DNA from: Caulobacter sp. S45
Lineage (GTDB): Bacteria > Pseudomonadota > Alphaproteobacteria > Caulobacterales > Caulobacteraceae
NCBI RefSeq assembly: GCF_009765965.1
Contig: NZ_LMUL01000014.1
Location: 1,730,969 to 1,794,968 of the forward strand
Length of the DNA stretch: 64,000 nucleotides
Direction: 5' to 3'
The notes under the pieces: model-generated
Database searches by the model: none
What the model was told of the DNA's origin: nothing
Seen by the model: only the letters and a program-made list of their open reading frames with translations
Shown here: one piece after another, positions 17,902-25,182 of the stretch
How positions within the stretch are numbered: position 1 is the stretch's first letter
Layout of the letters: the number at the start of each line of letters is the position of its first letter
Translations under genes and position numbers: made by a program

Positions 17902-19344
17902 ATGGACCATGTTCCCTCAGAAGCTCGATCCCAACCCGCCACCGGCGCCCATGCCGGCGCCGAGGAACGGCCATCGCTGAAGACCGTCGATCCGGCCACC
18001 GGCAAGCCCGGCCGCGTCTATCCCGGCCATACGCCGCAGGAAGCGCAGGCCATCGCGCGCGACGTGCACACCGCCTTCCTGAGCTGGCGCAGGACCCGCT
18101 TCACCGAACGCGCCCGGCTGATGCGCGAAGCCGCCGCTGTTCTGCGCCGCCGCAAGGCCGACCTCGCCAGCCTGATGACCGACGAGATGGGCAAGACCCT
18201 GACCGAGGGCCTGGACGAGGTAGAGAAGTGCGCGGGCAATTGCGACTACTACGCCGAGCACGCCGAGCCGTTCCTGGCCCGCGAGCCGGTGGACATGGGC
18301 GGCCCCAAGGCCTTCGTCACCTATAATCCCCTGGGCCCGATCCTGGCGGTGATGCCCTGGAACTTCCCTCTGTGGCAGGTCTTCCGGTTCGCAGCTCCCA
18401 ACCTGATGGCAGGCAATGTCGGCCTGCTCAAGCACGCCAGCAACGTGCCGGGCTGCGCCCTGGCCATCGAGGAGGTGTTCCGCGAGGCCGGCTTTCCCAA
18501 GGACGTCTTCCGCACCCTACTGATCGGCGGCAAGGACGTTAAGGCGATCATCGACAGCCCCTCCGTCGCCGCCATCACCCTGACCGGCAGCGTCGACGCC
18601 GGGCGCAAGGTGGCCGAGGCCGCCGGTCGCCAGCTCAAGAAGGTGGTGCTGGAACTGGGTGGGGCCGACGCCTACGTCGTGCTCGAGGATGTCGACGTGA
18701 AGGCGGCGGCCAAGGTCGCGGCCATGGCGCGGATGGTCAATGGCGGCCAGAGCTGCATCGCCGGCAAGCGCTTCATCGTGGTCAAGTCCGTGCGCGCAGC
18801 CTTCGAACAGGCCCTGGTCGAGGCCATGGCCGAATACCCCATGGGCGATCCGCGCCACGCCGACACCAGGCTCGGGCCGATGCAGAGCGTGGCCGCCCGC
18901 GACGAGATCCACGACCAGGTCCGCCGCAGCGTCGAGAAAGGCGCGCGCATCCTGGTCGGCGGTGAAATCCCCGACCGGCCGGGCGCCTGGTATCCCGCCA
19001 CGGTGCTGACCAACGTCAGGCCCGGCCAGCCCGCCCACGACGAGGAAGTGTTCGGTCCGGTCGCCGCGGTGATCGAAGCCGAAGGCGAGGCCGACGCGAT
19101 CCGCATCGCCAACGATTCGCCGTTCGGTCTGGGCTCCGGCGTGCTCACCCGCGATCTGGCCCGCGGCGAACGCATCGCGGCGGAAGACCTGGAGGCGGGG
19201 ATGAGCTTCGTGAACCAGAACGTGCGCTCCGATTCCCGCCTGCCCTTCGGCGGGGTGAAGCACAGCGGCTATGGTCGCGAGGTGTCCCGCTACGGCCTGC
19301 TGGAGTTCGTCAACATCAAGAGCGTATTGGTGCATCCCGCCTAG
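17902..19344 (+). CDS. NAD(P)-dependent aldehyde dehydrogenase, succinate-semialdehyde type
   Basis: 480 residues. Family: oxidation of an aldehyde to its acid, here most like Sad/GabD succinate-semialdehyde dehydrogenases feeding the TCA cycle. Seen: MPWNFPLWQVFRFAAPNLMAGN cofactor region, LTGSVDAGRKVAEAAG, the general-base Glu in VVLELGGADAYVVLED, the catalytic Cys in NGGQSCIAGKRFIV and HDEEVFGPVAAV. The ELGGADAYVV and GQSCIAGKRF forms are those of the Sad/YneI subgroup. The ATG at 17902 follows a CAGGAGAC ribosome-binding site. Confidence 0.85.
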   Translation: MDHVPSEARSQPATGAHAGAEERPSLKTVDPATGKPGRVYPGHTPQEAQAIARDVHTAFLSWRRTRFTERARLMREAAAVLRRRKADLASLMTDEMGKTLTEGLDEVEKCAGNCDYYAEHAEPFLAREPVDMGGPKAFVTYNPLGPILAVMPWNFPLWQVFRFAAPNLMAGNVGLLKHASNVPGCALAIEEVFREAGFPKDVFRTLLIGGKDVKAIIDSPSVAAITLTGSVDAGRKVAEAAGRQLKKVVLELGGADAYVVLEDVDVKAAAKVAAMARMVNGGQSCIAGKRFIVVKSVRAAFEQALVEAMAEYPMGDPRHADTRLGPMQSVAARDEIHDQVRRSVEKGARILVGGEIPDRPGAWYPATVLTNVRPGQPAHDEEVFGPVAAVIEAEGEADAIRIANDSPFGLGSGVLTRDLARGERIAAEDLEAGMSFVNQNVRSDSRLPFGGVKHSGYGREVSRYGLLEFVNIKSVLVHPA

Positions 19345-19363
19345 GCGTCTCGCCAAATCGGCG

Positions 19364-19390
19364 CCGACCCGGCAAATGGCGCCGGGTCGG
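19364..19390 (+). terminator. Perfect 10-bp hairpin after the aldehyde dehydrogenase
   Basis: CCGACCCGGC (19364-19373) pairs perfectly with GCCGGGTCGG (19381-19390) around a 7-base loop, 20 bases past the stop. No T-tract follows, so it may act with Rho, or its GCCGG repeats may be part of the flagellar upstream control region that begins here. Confidence 0.45.
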
Positions 19391-19409
19391 TCGGCAATAT
19401 CTGCCGGGC
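19389..19409. promoter_or_regulatory. Possible FlbD (ftr-like) enhancer site upstream of flagellin
   Basis: TCGGCAATATCTGCCGGG is an imperfect dyad with CGGCA/TGCCG half-sites about 100 bases upstream of the sigma-54-like promoter. In Caulobacter, FlbD binds ftr elements with CGGCAA half-sites at about that distance from flagellar sigma-54 promoters. The match is by memory of the motif, so the call is tentative. Confidence 0.35.
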
Positions 19410-19489
19410 GGCATGCCGCCGACTAGGCGGAAAGTGCATGGTTTCCAGGTCGTAAACGCATTATTTCAATGAGTTAGCCCGTTTTCAGG

Positions 19490-19505
19490 TGGCCCGGCAA
19501 TTGCT
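19490..19505 (+). promoter_or_regulatory. Sigma-54 promoter for the flagellin gene
   Basis: TGGCCCGGCAATTGCT fits the -24/-12 consensus TGGCACG-N4-TTGCW with one mismatch and correct spacing between the invariant GG and GC. It lies 73 bases before the flagellin ATG. Late flagellar genes of Caulobacter, including flagellins, are known to use RpoN promoters. Confidence 0.75.
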
Positions 19506-19577
19506 TCAGGTCTCCACGAGCAAAATGCTCCCTTCGCTAAAATGGCGTCGGACACCCTGAAAAAGGAACCCCGTGTT

Positions 19578-20411
19578 ATGTCGCTGAACAGCATCAACAC
19601 GAACGTCGGCTCTCAGATCGCTCTGCAGACCCTGAACTCCACCAACTCCGCCCTCGAAACCGCCCAGAACCAAATCTCCACCGGCCTGCGCGTCGCCGGC
19701 GCCCAGGACGACGGAGCCATCTGGTCCATCGCCCAGGGCCAGCGCTCCCAGATCACCGCCCTGTCGGCCGTGACCGACTCGCTGAACCGCGCCTCGTCCG
19801 TGCTGGACGTGGCCGTCACCGCCGGCCAAACTATCTCCGACCTGCTGAACCAGCTCAAGTCGAAGGCCCTGGAAGGCTCGGATACCTCGCTCAGCTCCAC
19901 CGACCGCGCCGCTCTGAACTCCTCGTTCAAGTCGCTGGTCAGCCAGATCAGCAGCGCGGTCGCCAACGCCAGCTTCGACGGCGGCAACCTCATCTCCAGC
20001 GGCTCGACCGCCATCGTCGCACTGTCTGGCCCGAGCGCCACCCAGAAGCTGACCCTGGCGGCCCAATCCTTGGCCTTGGGCGGCGCGAACGTGAGCCTGA
20101 CGGCGTCGGCGTCGTTTTCCACCGCGACCCACGCCGCTTCGTTGCTGACCGTCATCAACAACTCGATCACCAACACCAACGCGGCGGTTGCGGCGCTCGG
20201 CACCGAAGCCAACGAAGTGACCTCCAGCCTGACCTTCGTGTCCAACCTGAGCGACTCCCTCAACCAGGGCGTCGGCAACCTGGTGGACGCGGACGTGGCG
20301 GCGGAGAGCGCGACCCTACAGGCCCTGCAAACCAAGCAACAGCTTGGCATCCAGGCCCTGTCGATCGCCAACTCGTCGTCCTCCAACCTGCTCAGCCTCT
20401 TCCGCGGCTGA
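19578..20411 (+). CDS. Flagellin
   Basis: 277 residues, the short Caulobacter-type flagellin size. It polymerises into the flagellar filament after export by the flagellar type III apparatus. Seen: the N-terminal D0 helix SLNSINTNVGSQIALQTLNSTNSAL, QDDGAIWSIAQGQRSQI, and the C-terminal D0 helix ending QLGIQALSIANSSSSNLLSLFRG, all conserved positions. The variable outer domain is nearly absent. The ATG at 19578 has an AAGGA ribosome-binding site; an upstream in-frame ATG at 19542 adds residues before the conserved start. The FlaG-like gene follows. In Caulobacter, flagellin output is also controlled after transcription by FlbT/FlaF, not present here. Confidence 0.95.
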   Translation: MSLNSINTNVGSQIALQTLNSTNSALETAQNQISTGLRVAGAQDDGAIWSIAQGQRSQITALSAVTDSLNRASSVLDVAVTAGQTISDLLNQLKSKALEGSDTSLSSTDRAALNSSFKSLVSQISSAVANASFDGGNLISSGSTAIVALSGPSATQKLTLAAQSLALGGANVSLTASASFSTATHAASLLTVINNSITNTNAAVAALGTEANEVTSSLTFVSNLSDSLNQGVGNLVDADVAAESATLQALQTKQQLGIQALSIANSSSSNLLSLFRG

Positions 20412-20428
20412 TCCAGGACCCTGAAAAC

Positions 20429-20462
20429 GGCGGCGCGCGGACCTAGGCGTCCACGCGCCGCC
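20429..20462 (+). terminator. Long G+C hairpin after flagellin
   Basis: GGCGGCGCGCGGAC (20429-20442) pairs with GTCCACGCGCCGCC (20449-20462) apart from one C-A mismatch, starting 18 bases after the flagellin stop. A weak CCTTCATT follows. It could end most flagellin transcripts or protect their 3' end, lowering expression of the FlaG-like gene. Confidence 0.5.
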
Positions 20463-20508
20463 CCTTCATTGGGGAGCGCCACGGCCGGGAGGTCCTGGCG
20501 AACAGGAG

Positions 20509-20850
20509 ATGATCGAGAGCATCAACACAGCCGCGGCCGTGCCGGCGGCGACAGGCTCGGACGCCACGTCCAAGGACCCGAAGGGTCAGGGCGGCGCCGA
20601 CCCACCCATCGCGCCTTCGTCCACCCCGGCGACCACCGCCCAGGATCCGACCACAGAGGACCTGACCGCGCCGGCCAAACCGACCACGCGGCTTTTCATC
20701 GACCAGGACAAGACCACCGGCGTCTTCGTCTACCGCATCGTCGACGCCACGACCGGCAATGTCCTGGTCGAAATTCCCAGCGAGCAGATCGAGAACCTCA
20801 AGGACGCCGACGACTATGCGGCAGGCGCCCTGATCTCCACCACGGCCTGA
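20509..20850 (+). CDS. flaG: FlaG-family flagellar protein
   Basis: 113 residues. The N-terminal half is an Ala/Thr/Pro-rich low-complexity region; the C-terminal half has the FlaG core, LFIDQDKTTGVFVYRIVDATTGNVLVEIPSEQIENL, matching the family pattern of a beta hairpin ending in REIP-like IPSE. FlaG proteins influence filament length in several bacteria but their mechanism is not firmly known. The position directly behind flagellin supports the call. The start ATG has only a modest ACAGGAG-type ribosome-binding site. Confidence 0.75.
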   Translation: MIESINTAAAVPAATGSDATSKDPKGQGGADPPIAPSSTPATTAQDPTTEDLTAPAKPTTRLFIDQDKTTGVFVYRIVDATTGNVLVEIPSEQIENLKDADDYAAGALISTTA

Positions 20851-20901
20851 TCCACGTGTCGTCTTCCAGGGGACCGGAGCCGTGCGACCACGGCGTCGCC
20901 G

Positions 20902-20927
20902 CCGCCCCGTTAAGGTTAACGGGGCGG
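20902..20927 (+). terminator. 12-bp perfect inverted repeat after the FlaG gene
   Basis: CCGCCCCGTTAA (20902-20913) and TTAACGGGGCGG (20916-20927) are exact reverse complements separated by two bases, followed by TCATCTTT. Forming a hairpin needs some central pairs to open. It may be a terminator, or a dyad operator in the promoter region of the next gene. Confidence 0.45.
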
Positions 20928-21017
20928 TCATCTTTGGCGGGCTAGTCTCCCGGCCGCGGGGTGCGTATTCGCCTCGCCCCGTTGCGGACGCGACGGCGCC
21001 GGTCGGAAGGAGACGTC

Positions 21018-21833
21018 ATGACCCTAACCGTTAGCAGCGCCTTAAGCGCCCTGGCCGCATTCCAAACCCAGCCCCTAACCACCCAGGACGCCAATCAGGC
21101 CAACTCGGCCCAGATCATCGCCCCTATCGCGGACGCGAACGCCTCCAGCTCGACCACACTCACCGATACGACCTCGACGGGCGCGACCACCTCGGCCGCC
21201 GCCGACAGCCTGGGCCAGGCCACCTCGATCGCCGACACCGCCCAGTCCGCAGCCGGCAGCGTCGTCCAGCTCCTGCGTCAGCTGCAGCAGGCCGCCAGCG
21301 CCGCCTCGAACCCCAACCTGGACTCCGCCTCCCGTGCGAGCCTGGACGCCACCTTCCAGACCTTGACGGCGAACCTGACCCAGGCGGTCGGCGGCGCTTC
21401 GGCCGGCGGCGTCAACCTGGTCGACGGCTCCGCCACGCCAAGCGTGCAGGTGGCCGCCGACGCCGACGGAGGACGCGCCTCGTTGTCGGCCTATAATCTT
21501 TCGCTGGGCGGCCCCGTGGTCACGCTGCCGTCGGACGCGTCGCTGACCACCGCCACCAGCGCCGCCAACGCCCTGTCGGAAATCTCCAGCTCGCTGCAAT
21601 CGACGAGCAGCGCGCTCGCCAACCTCTCGAACCAAGCCAAGCAGATCGGCGCCCACGCGGACTTCGTCGCCACGTTAGGCGCAAGCCTCAGCGCCGGATC
21701 GAGCACCGCGCCCGACGACGCCGACGGCGTCCGGCTGCAGGCCCTACAGCTTCAACAACTGTTGTCGGGCCAGACCAGCGGCATAGCCAACGCCGGACCT
21801 CAAGCAGTGCTGTCCCTGTTCAAGGCGAGCTGA
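21018..21833 (+). CDS. Degenerate flagellin-like protein
   Basis: 271 residues from an ATG with an AAGGAG ribosome-binding site. It is colinear with the flagellin two genes upstream: ADSLGQATSIADTAQSAAGSVVQLLRQLQ against that protein's DSLNRASSVLDVAVTAG region, then NLSLGGPVVTL, then the ending RLQALQLQQLLSGQ and AVLSLFKAS against LQALQTKQQL and LLSLFRG. However the conserved SINTN N-terminal D0 helix is replaced by a Ser/Thr/Asp/Ala-rich stretch of ~60 residues. It may be a minor filament or cap-like component, an export regulator, or a decaying paralogue. It converges on thiE. Confidence 0.65.
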   Translation: MTLTVSSALSALAAFQTQPLTTQDANQANSAQIIAPIADANASSSTTLTDTTSTGATTSAAADSLGQATSIADTAQSAAGSVVQLLRQLQQAASAASNPNLDSASRASLDATFQTLTANLTQAVGGASAGGVNLVDGSATPSVQVAADADGGRASLSAYNLSLGGPVVTLPSDASLTTATSAANALSEISSSLQSTSSALANLSNQAKQIGAHADFVATLGASLSAGSSTAPDDADGVRLQALQLQQLLSGQTSGIANAGPQAVLSLFKAS

Positions 21834-21858
21834 TCGAAAGCTCTCGACCGCAGCCCGA

Positions 21859-22506
21859 TCACGCCCTGGCGGCGAGGCCTTCGGCAATCTCGGCGTTCAG
21901 ACGGCGCACGGCGTCGCGCGGCCCCTCCTCGGCGTTCCAGACGCCGGCGCTCACCGCCAGGAAATCCGCGCCCGCCTGGGCCAGACCACGGGCGTTGTCG
22001 GCGGTGATCCCGCCGATGGCGACGCAAGGGGTCTGCATGCCTTCCTGCCACACGCCCAGGATTTCCGGGTCTGCGCGCGAGATCGGGACCTTGGTGGCGG
22101 TGTCGAAGAAGGCCCCAAACGCGACGTAGTCCGCGCCCGCGTCCGCCGCCTCCATGGCCAGGTGGAAGCTGTCATGGCAGGTGACGCCGACGATCCGATC
22201 CGGGCCCATCAACCGGCGCGCCTCGGCATAGCTGGCGTCCTCCTGCCCGACATGGACTCCGTCGCAGTCCAGCTGCGCCGCCAAGTCCGGGCGATCGTTC
22301 AGGATCACAGCCACGCCGCGGGGCTGGGCGATCGGCTGCAAGGCGCGGACGGCCTGGGCGATCGCATCGTCGCTCACATCCTTCAGCCGGACCTGCAAGG
22401 CGGCCACATCGCCGCCTTCCAAGGCCTCGGCGAGGTTGCGCGCGAACCGATCCAGATCGGACAGGACCGGCGGCGTAATCAGGTAGAGGCGGCAGGCGAG
22501 CGTCAT
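21859..22506 (-). CDS. thiE: Thiamine phosphate synthase
   Basis: 215 residues, TIM barrel. It joins the pyrimidine and thiazole phosphates to make thiamine monophosphate. Seen: CRLYLITPP at the N-terminus, [12 protein letters not shown] (the QxRxKD substrate motif with Val-Arg-Leu-Lys), [24 protein letters not shown], the [14 protein letters not shown] phosphate-loop region and [12 protein letters not shown]. Lone gene here, with no other thi genes and no TPP riboswitch seen upstream. The C-terminus VSAGVWNA matches the family. Confidence 0.92.
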   Translation of the reverse strand: MTLACRLYLITPPVLSDLDRFARNLAEALEGGDVAALQVRLKDVSDDAIAQAVRALQPIAQPRGVAVILNDRPDLAAQLDCDGVHVGQEDASYAEARRLMGPDRIVGVTCHDSFHLAMEAADAGADYVAFGAFFDTATKVPISRADPEILGVWQEGMQTPCVAIGGITADNARGLAQAGADFLAVSAGVWNAEEGPRDAVRRLNAEIAEGLAARA

Positions 22507-22603
22507 CGTTTCGGCTTGGCGGCGCGCGGGCGGCGGGTCAAGGGGCGAACATCAAGGCCGGAACAGAGCCGCGGATCGGCCGCGTCCATCCGTCCCGCAC
22601 CCT

Positions 22604-22625
22604 TTGCATGCGAATGAGTTGCAAC
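22604..22625. promoter_or_regulatory. Possible Fur/Irr-type iron box upstream of bfd
   Basis: TTGCATGCGAATGAGTTGCAA contains TTGCA/TGCAA ends and the ATTCGCA half-site (on the reverse strand) seen in alphaproteobacterial Fur boxes. It lies 54 bases upstream of the bacterioferritin-associated ferredoxin start, where iron control would be expected. Tentative, from motif memory only. Confidence 0.35.
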
Positions 22626-22677
22626 CCCACTCTCAATGTCCCTATATGAGCCCACGTCGACCTGCACGGGACCGTCC

Positions 22678-22863
22678 ATGTACGTCTGTAATTGCAATGG
22701 TATCCGCGAACGCGAGGCCCACGCCGCCATCTCGGCCGGCGCGCGGCGTCCGGCCGACGTCTTCCGCCATTGCCAGTCCACCGCCAAGTGCGCCAAATGC
22801 GTCTGCGACCTCCGCCGGATGATCCAGGACGCCGAGGTCGCGCTCCGCCACGCAGCGGAGTAG
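22678..22863 (+). CDS. bfd: Bacterioferritin-associated ferredoxin
   Basis: 61 residues. Bfd carries a [2Fe-2S] cluster and reduces the bacterioferritin core so that iron can be released. Seen: the four cluster cysteines, CNC at residues 4 and 6 (MYVCNCNGI) and CAKC near residue 38 (STAKCAKCVCD), with the fold-typical GARRPADVFRH between. An in-frame ATG 42 bases upstream is less likely because MYVCNCNG is the family N-terminus. Bacterioferritin follows 31 bases later, giving a functional pair. Confidence 0.93.
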   Translation: MYVCNCNGIREREAHAAISAGARRPADVFRHCQSTAKCAKCVCDLRRMIQDAEVALRHAAE

Positions 22864-22894
22864 GGGTTAGTCCCTCAACGCGGAAGGCGACGGC

Positions 22895-23395
22895 ATGAAG
22901 GGCGACCCGGACATCATCCGGAATCTCAACGCGGTGCTCACCAACGAGCTGACCGCGGTGAACCAGTACTTCCTGCACGCACGGATGTTCCAGCACTGGG
23001 GCTTCTACCGCCTCGGCAAGATCGTCTACGACGAGTCGATCGAGGAGATGCGCCACGCCGACTGGCTGATCCAGCGCGTGCTGTTCCTCGACGGCCTGCC
23101 CAACCTGCAAGACCTGCACAAGCTGGCCATCGGCGAGAGCGTGCCCGAAGCCCTGACCGCCGACCTGGCGCTGGAGCAGAAGAGCCGCGCCACCCTGGTC
23201 GAGGGCATCCGGCTCTGCGAGGCGCGCGAGGACTATGTCAGCCGCGACCTGCTCAAGACCATCCTCAAGGACACCGAGGAACACCTCGACTACCTGGAGA
23301 CCCAGGTCGGCCTGATCGACGCGCTCGGCGTGCAGAACTACCTGCAGAGCGCGGTGGGCAGGCTGGACGAGGGCAAGTCCGAGGGCGAGGCCTAG
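22895..23395 (+). CDS. bfr: Bacterioferritin
   Basis: 166 residues. A 24-subunit shell that oxidises Fe(II) and stores it as a mineral, with heme between subunit pairs. Seen: the ferroxidase ligands Glu18 (LTNELTAVNQYF), Glu51 and His54 (IEEMRHADWLI), later Glu residues in AREDY and the EXXH of DTEEHLDYLE, and Met52, the heme ligand. The ATG at 22895 gives the canonical MKGDPDIIRNLN start. Likely co-transcribed with bfd. The convergent end is filled by repeat copy B. Confidence 0.96.
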   Translation: MKGDPDIIRNLNAVLTNELTAVNQYFLHARMFQHWGFYRLGKIVYDESIEEMRHADWLIQRVLFLDGLPNLQDLHKLAIGESVPEALTADLALEQKSRATLVEGIRLCEAREDYVSRDLLKTILKDTEEHLDYLETQVGLIDALGVQNYLQSAVGRLDEGKSEGEA

Positions 23396-23398
23396 CGC

Positions 23399-23510
23399 CT
23401 GCGTGCTTCGAGACGCGCTACGCGCTCCTCAGCATGACGAGGGTTGGGGGGAATCCAATATCATATGTCATCCTGAGGAGCCCCGAAGGGGCGTCTCGAA
23501 GGACGCACCG
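23399..23510. repeat. Paired-hairpin intergenic repeat, family 1, copy B
   Basis: Same two-arm element as at 10204 but in the opposite orientation: the left arm has GCGTGCTTCGAGACGC and CTCAGCATGACGA, the right arm GTCATCCTGAGGAGC and GCGTCTCGAAGGACGC. Inner stems are GCGC/GCGC and CCCC/GGGG. It lies between the convergent bfr and ybgC genes. Confidence 0.9.
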
Positions 23511-23521
23511 GGCGTTCGTCC

Positions 23522-23956
23522 CTAAGCCAACCTTGGTCCCAGCGCCGCGACCAGTTCCGCCGGCGGCCTGCGCGCCCGGCCGGTGGGGTCGATGCAGGCG
23601 GCCTGGACCTCGGCGGTCGCCAGCAATTCGCCTCCACGGGTGATCGTCTGGGCGATCAGGATGCGCGCGCCCTTCACCGTCTCGAAGCGGGTATGGACGA
23701 TGAGCGCGTCGTCGATCCGCGCCGCCGCCTTGAAGGTCACGTTCAGGCTCAGCACGGCGAAGGCGGTCTGCACCGCCGCCATCGCCACGTGGTCGGCGCC
23801 GGCCAGCCGCAAGTAGTCCGACCGTCCGCGCTCGAAGAACCGGACATAGCTGGCGTGATAGACTAGGCCGGTGAAGTCGGTGTCCTCGTAGTAGACCCGC
23901 ACCGGCAAGCGGTGCTCGCGGCCATGGAAGGCGCCGGCTGTCGGGGTCTCGGTCAT
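23522..23956 (-). CDS. ybgC: YbgC-type acyl-CoA thioesterase
   Basis: 144 residues, hot-dog fold. Seen: RVYYEDTDFTGLVYHASYVRFFERGRSDYLR, the 4-hydroxybenzoyl-CoA thioesterase/YbgC signature containing the catalytic Asp in EDTDFTG, and the core helix that follows. YbgC proteins hydrolyse short acyl-CoA or acyl-ACP and are usually beside tolQRAB; here no tol gene follows within the window. Its ATG overlaps the stop of the GT87 gene (ATGA), so it is the last gene of that minus-strand operon. Confidence 0.88.
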   Translation of the reverse strand: MTETPTAGAFHGREHRLPVRVYYEDTDFTGLVYHASYVRFFERGRSDYLRLAGADHVAMAAVQTAFAVLSLNVTFKAAARIDDALIVHTRFETVKGARILIAQTITRGGELLATAEVQAACIDPTGRARRPPAELVAALGPRLA

Positions 23957-25182
23957 GGCGCGGCGCCCATGGGTTGCAGGGTAGGTCCCTCGCCTGCCCG
24001 TACGCCACGGTTCGTGCGTACGCTCCAGCTCGGCAAGGTCGCCAGCCGGATCATGGCGGCGGTCAGCACCAGCGGCGCGACCGGGGCGTGGATCTGCTGC
24101 AGCCCCAGCATCACCACCGGCAGGGCCCAGACCAGCATGGCCAGGCCCAGGCCCAGCCACGGGATCGGATCGCGCCGCCACAGCACTAGCGCCGCCGCGC
24201 AGGCGGGGATCAGGTCGTAGTTGAACGCCTGGGGCGAGGCGACGAAGGTGGCGATCATCACCACGGCGGCGCGCAGCTCCAGCGGCCTATCCTTGCGGCT
24301 CCACTCGAACCAGACCACCCCGATCGCCGCCAGGGTGAACGGAACCTGGGCCAGGGCCGCGATCGGCGCGCTCCACTTCAGCGCGCGCCCCGCCATGTAG
24401 GCCGAGGGCATCATCCAAACGAACGGCCCTCGCCCCTGTTTCAGCATGATGCCCTGGGTCGTCAGCGTGGGGCCGAAAAAGCCGGTCCAGGCCTGCGTCC
24501 CGAACGCCAGCCACGAGAGCAGCAACACGACCGCGACCACGCCTGCCGCCGCCCACATGGTCCGCCAGCGCCGCCCCGCCAACACCAGGACGGGCAGCAG
24601 CACCGCGATCTGCGGCTTGAAGATCAACAGGCCCAGCAGCGCGCCCGCCAGCACCGGACGGGTGTCGATCAGACACAGCCCCGAGATCAGCAGGGCGGCG
24701 GTGAAGGCGCCGTTCTGGCCGAGCCCGATATTGGTCGGCACCGCCGGTGACACCACCAGCAGCACCCGCAACCAGTTCTCCTGCGCCCACAGCCGTACCG
24801 CCGGGAGCAGGGCCAGCACGCCGGCGAAGCTCCACAGCGTCAGCCCCTCGAAATAGCCGGTGAAGCCCAGAGGCGCGACCAGGAACAGGTTGGGCGGCGG
24901 ATAGGACCAGAAGTGGAACGGGAGCCGCCGGTCGAACAGCGCCCGCTCGTGGCCGAGGAAGCGCCGGGGGTCGAAGATGTCGGCGATCTGCCCGAGCCAG
25001 AGCATGTGCCCGGCGGTCCAGGAATTGATGAAGTCGCGGCCGAGCGCATGGCCGGTCCAGTCCAGATGCCCTTCCCGTCCGATCAGGAAATAGGAGGCGA
25101 GCAGCGCCCAGGAGATCAGGCTCAGTTCCCACAGCCAGGCGCCCGGACCAAGCACCCGCCAGATCGCGCGCAGGGCTTTCAC
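23953..25182 (-). CDS. GT87 (DUF2029)-family membrane glycosyltransferase
   Basis: 409 residues from the GTG at 25182, which overlaps the stop of the upstream gene in a GTGA junction; an ATG at 25266 lies inside that gene. About ten membrane helices. Seen: GRDFINSWTAGHMLWLGQIADIFDP with the family Asp in the first outer loop, SYPPPNLFLVAPLG, GQNGAFTAALL and FKPQIAVLLPVL, all hallmarks of GT87 polyprenyl-phosphate-mannose-using mannosyltransferases. Substrate unknown; context suggests envelope or capsule glycans. Confidence 0.8.
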   Translation of the reverse strand: MKALRAIWRVLGPGAWLWELSLISWALLASYFLIGREGHLDWTGHALGRDFINSWTAGHMLWLGQIADIFDPRRFLGHERALFDRRLPFHFWSYPPPNLFLVAPLGFTGYFEGLTLWSFAGVLALLPAVRLWAQENWLRVLLVVSPAVPTNIGLGQNGAFTAALLISGLCLIDTRPVLAGALLGLLIFKPQIAVLLPVLVLAGRRWRTMWAAAGVVAVVLLLSWLAFGTQAWTGFFGPTLTTQGIMLKQGRGPFVWMMPSAYMAGRALKWSAPIAALAQVPFTLAAIGVVWFEWSRKDRPLELRAAVVMIATFVASPQAFNYDLIPACAAALVLWRRDPIPWLGLGLAMLVWALPVVMLGLQQIHAPVAPLVLTAAMIRLATLPSWSVRTNRGVRAGEGPTLQPMGAAP

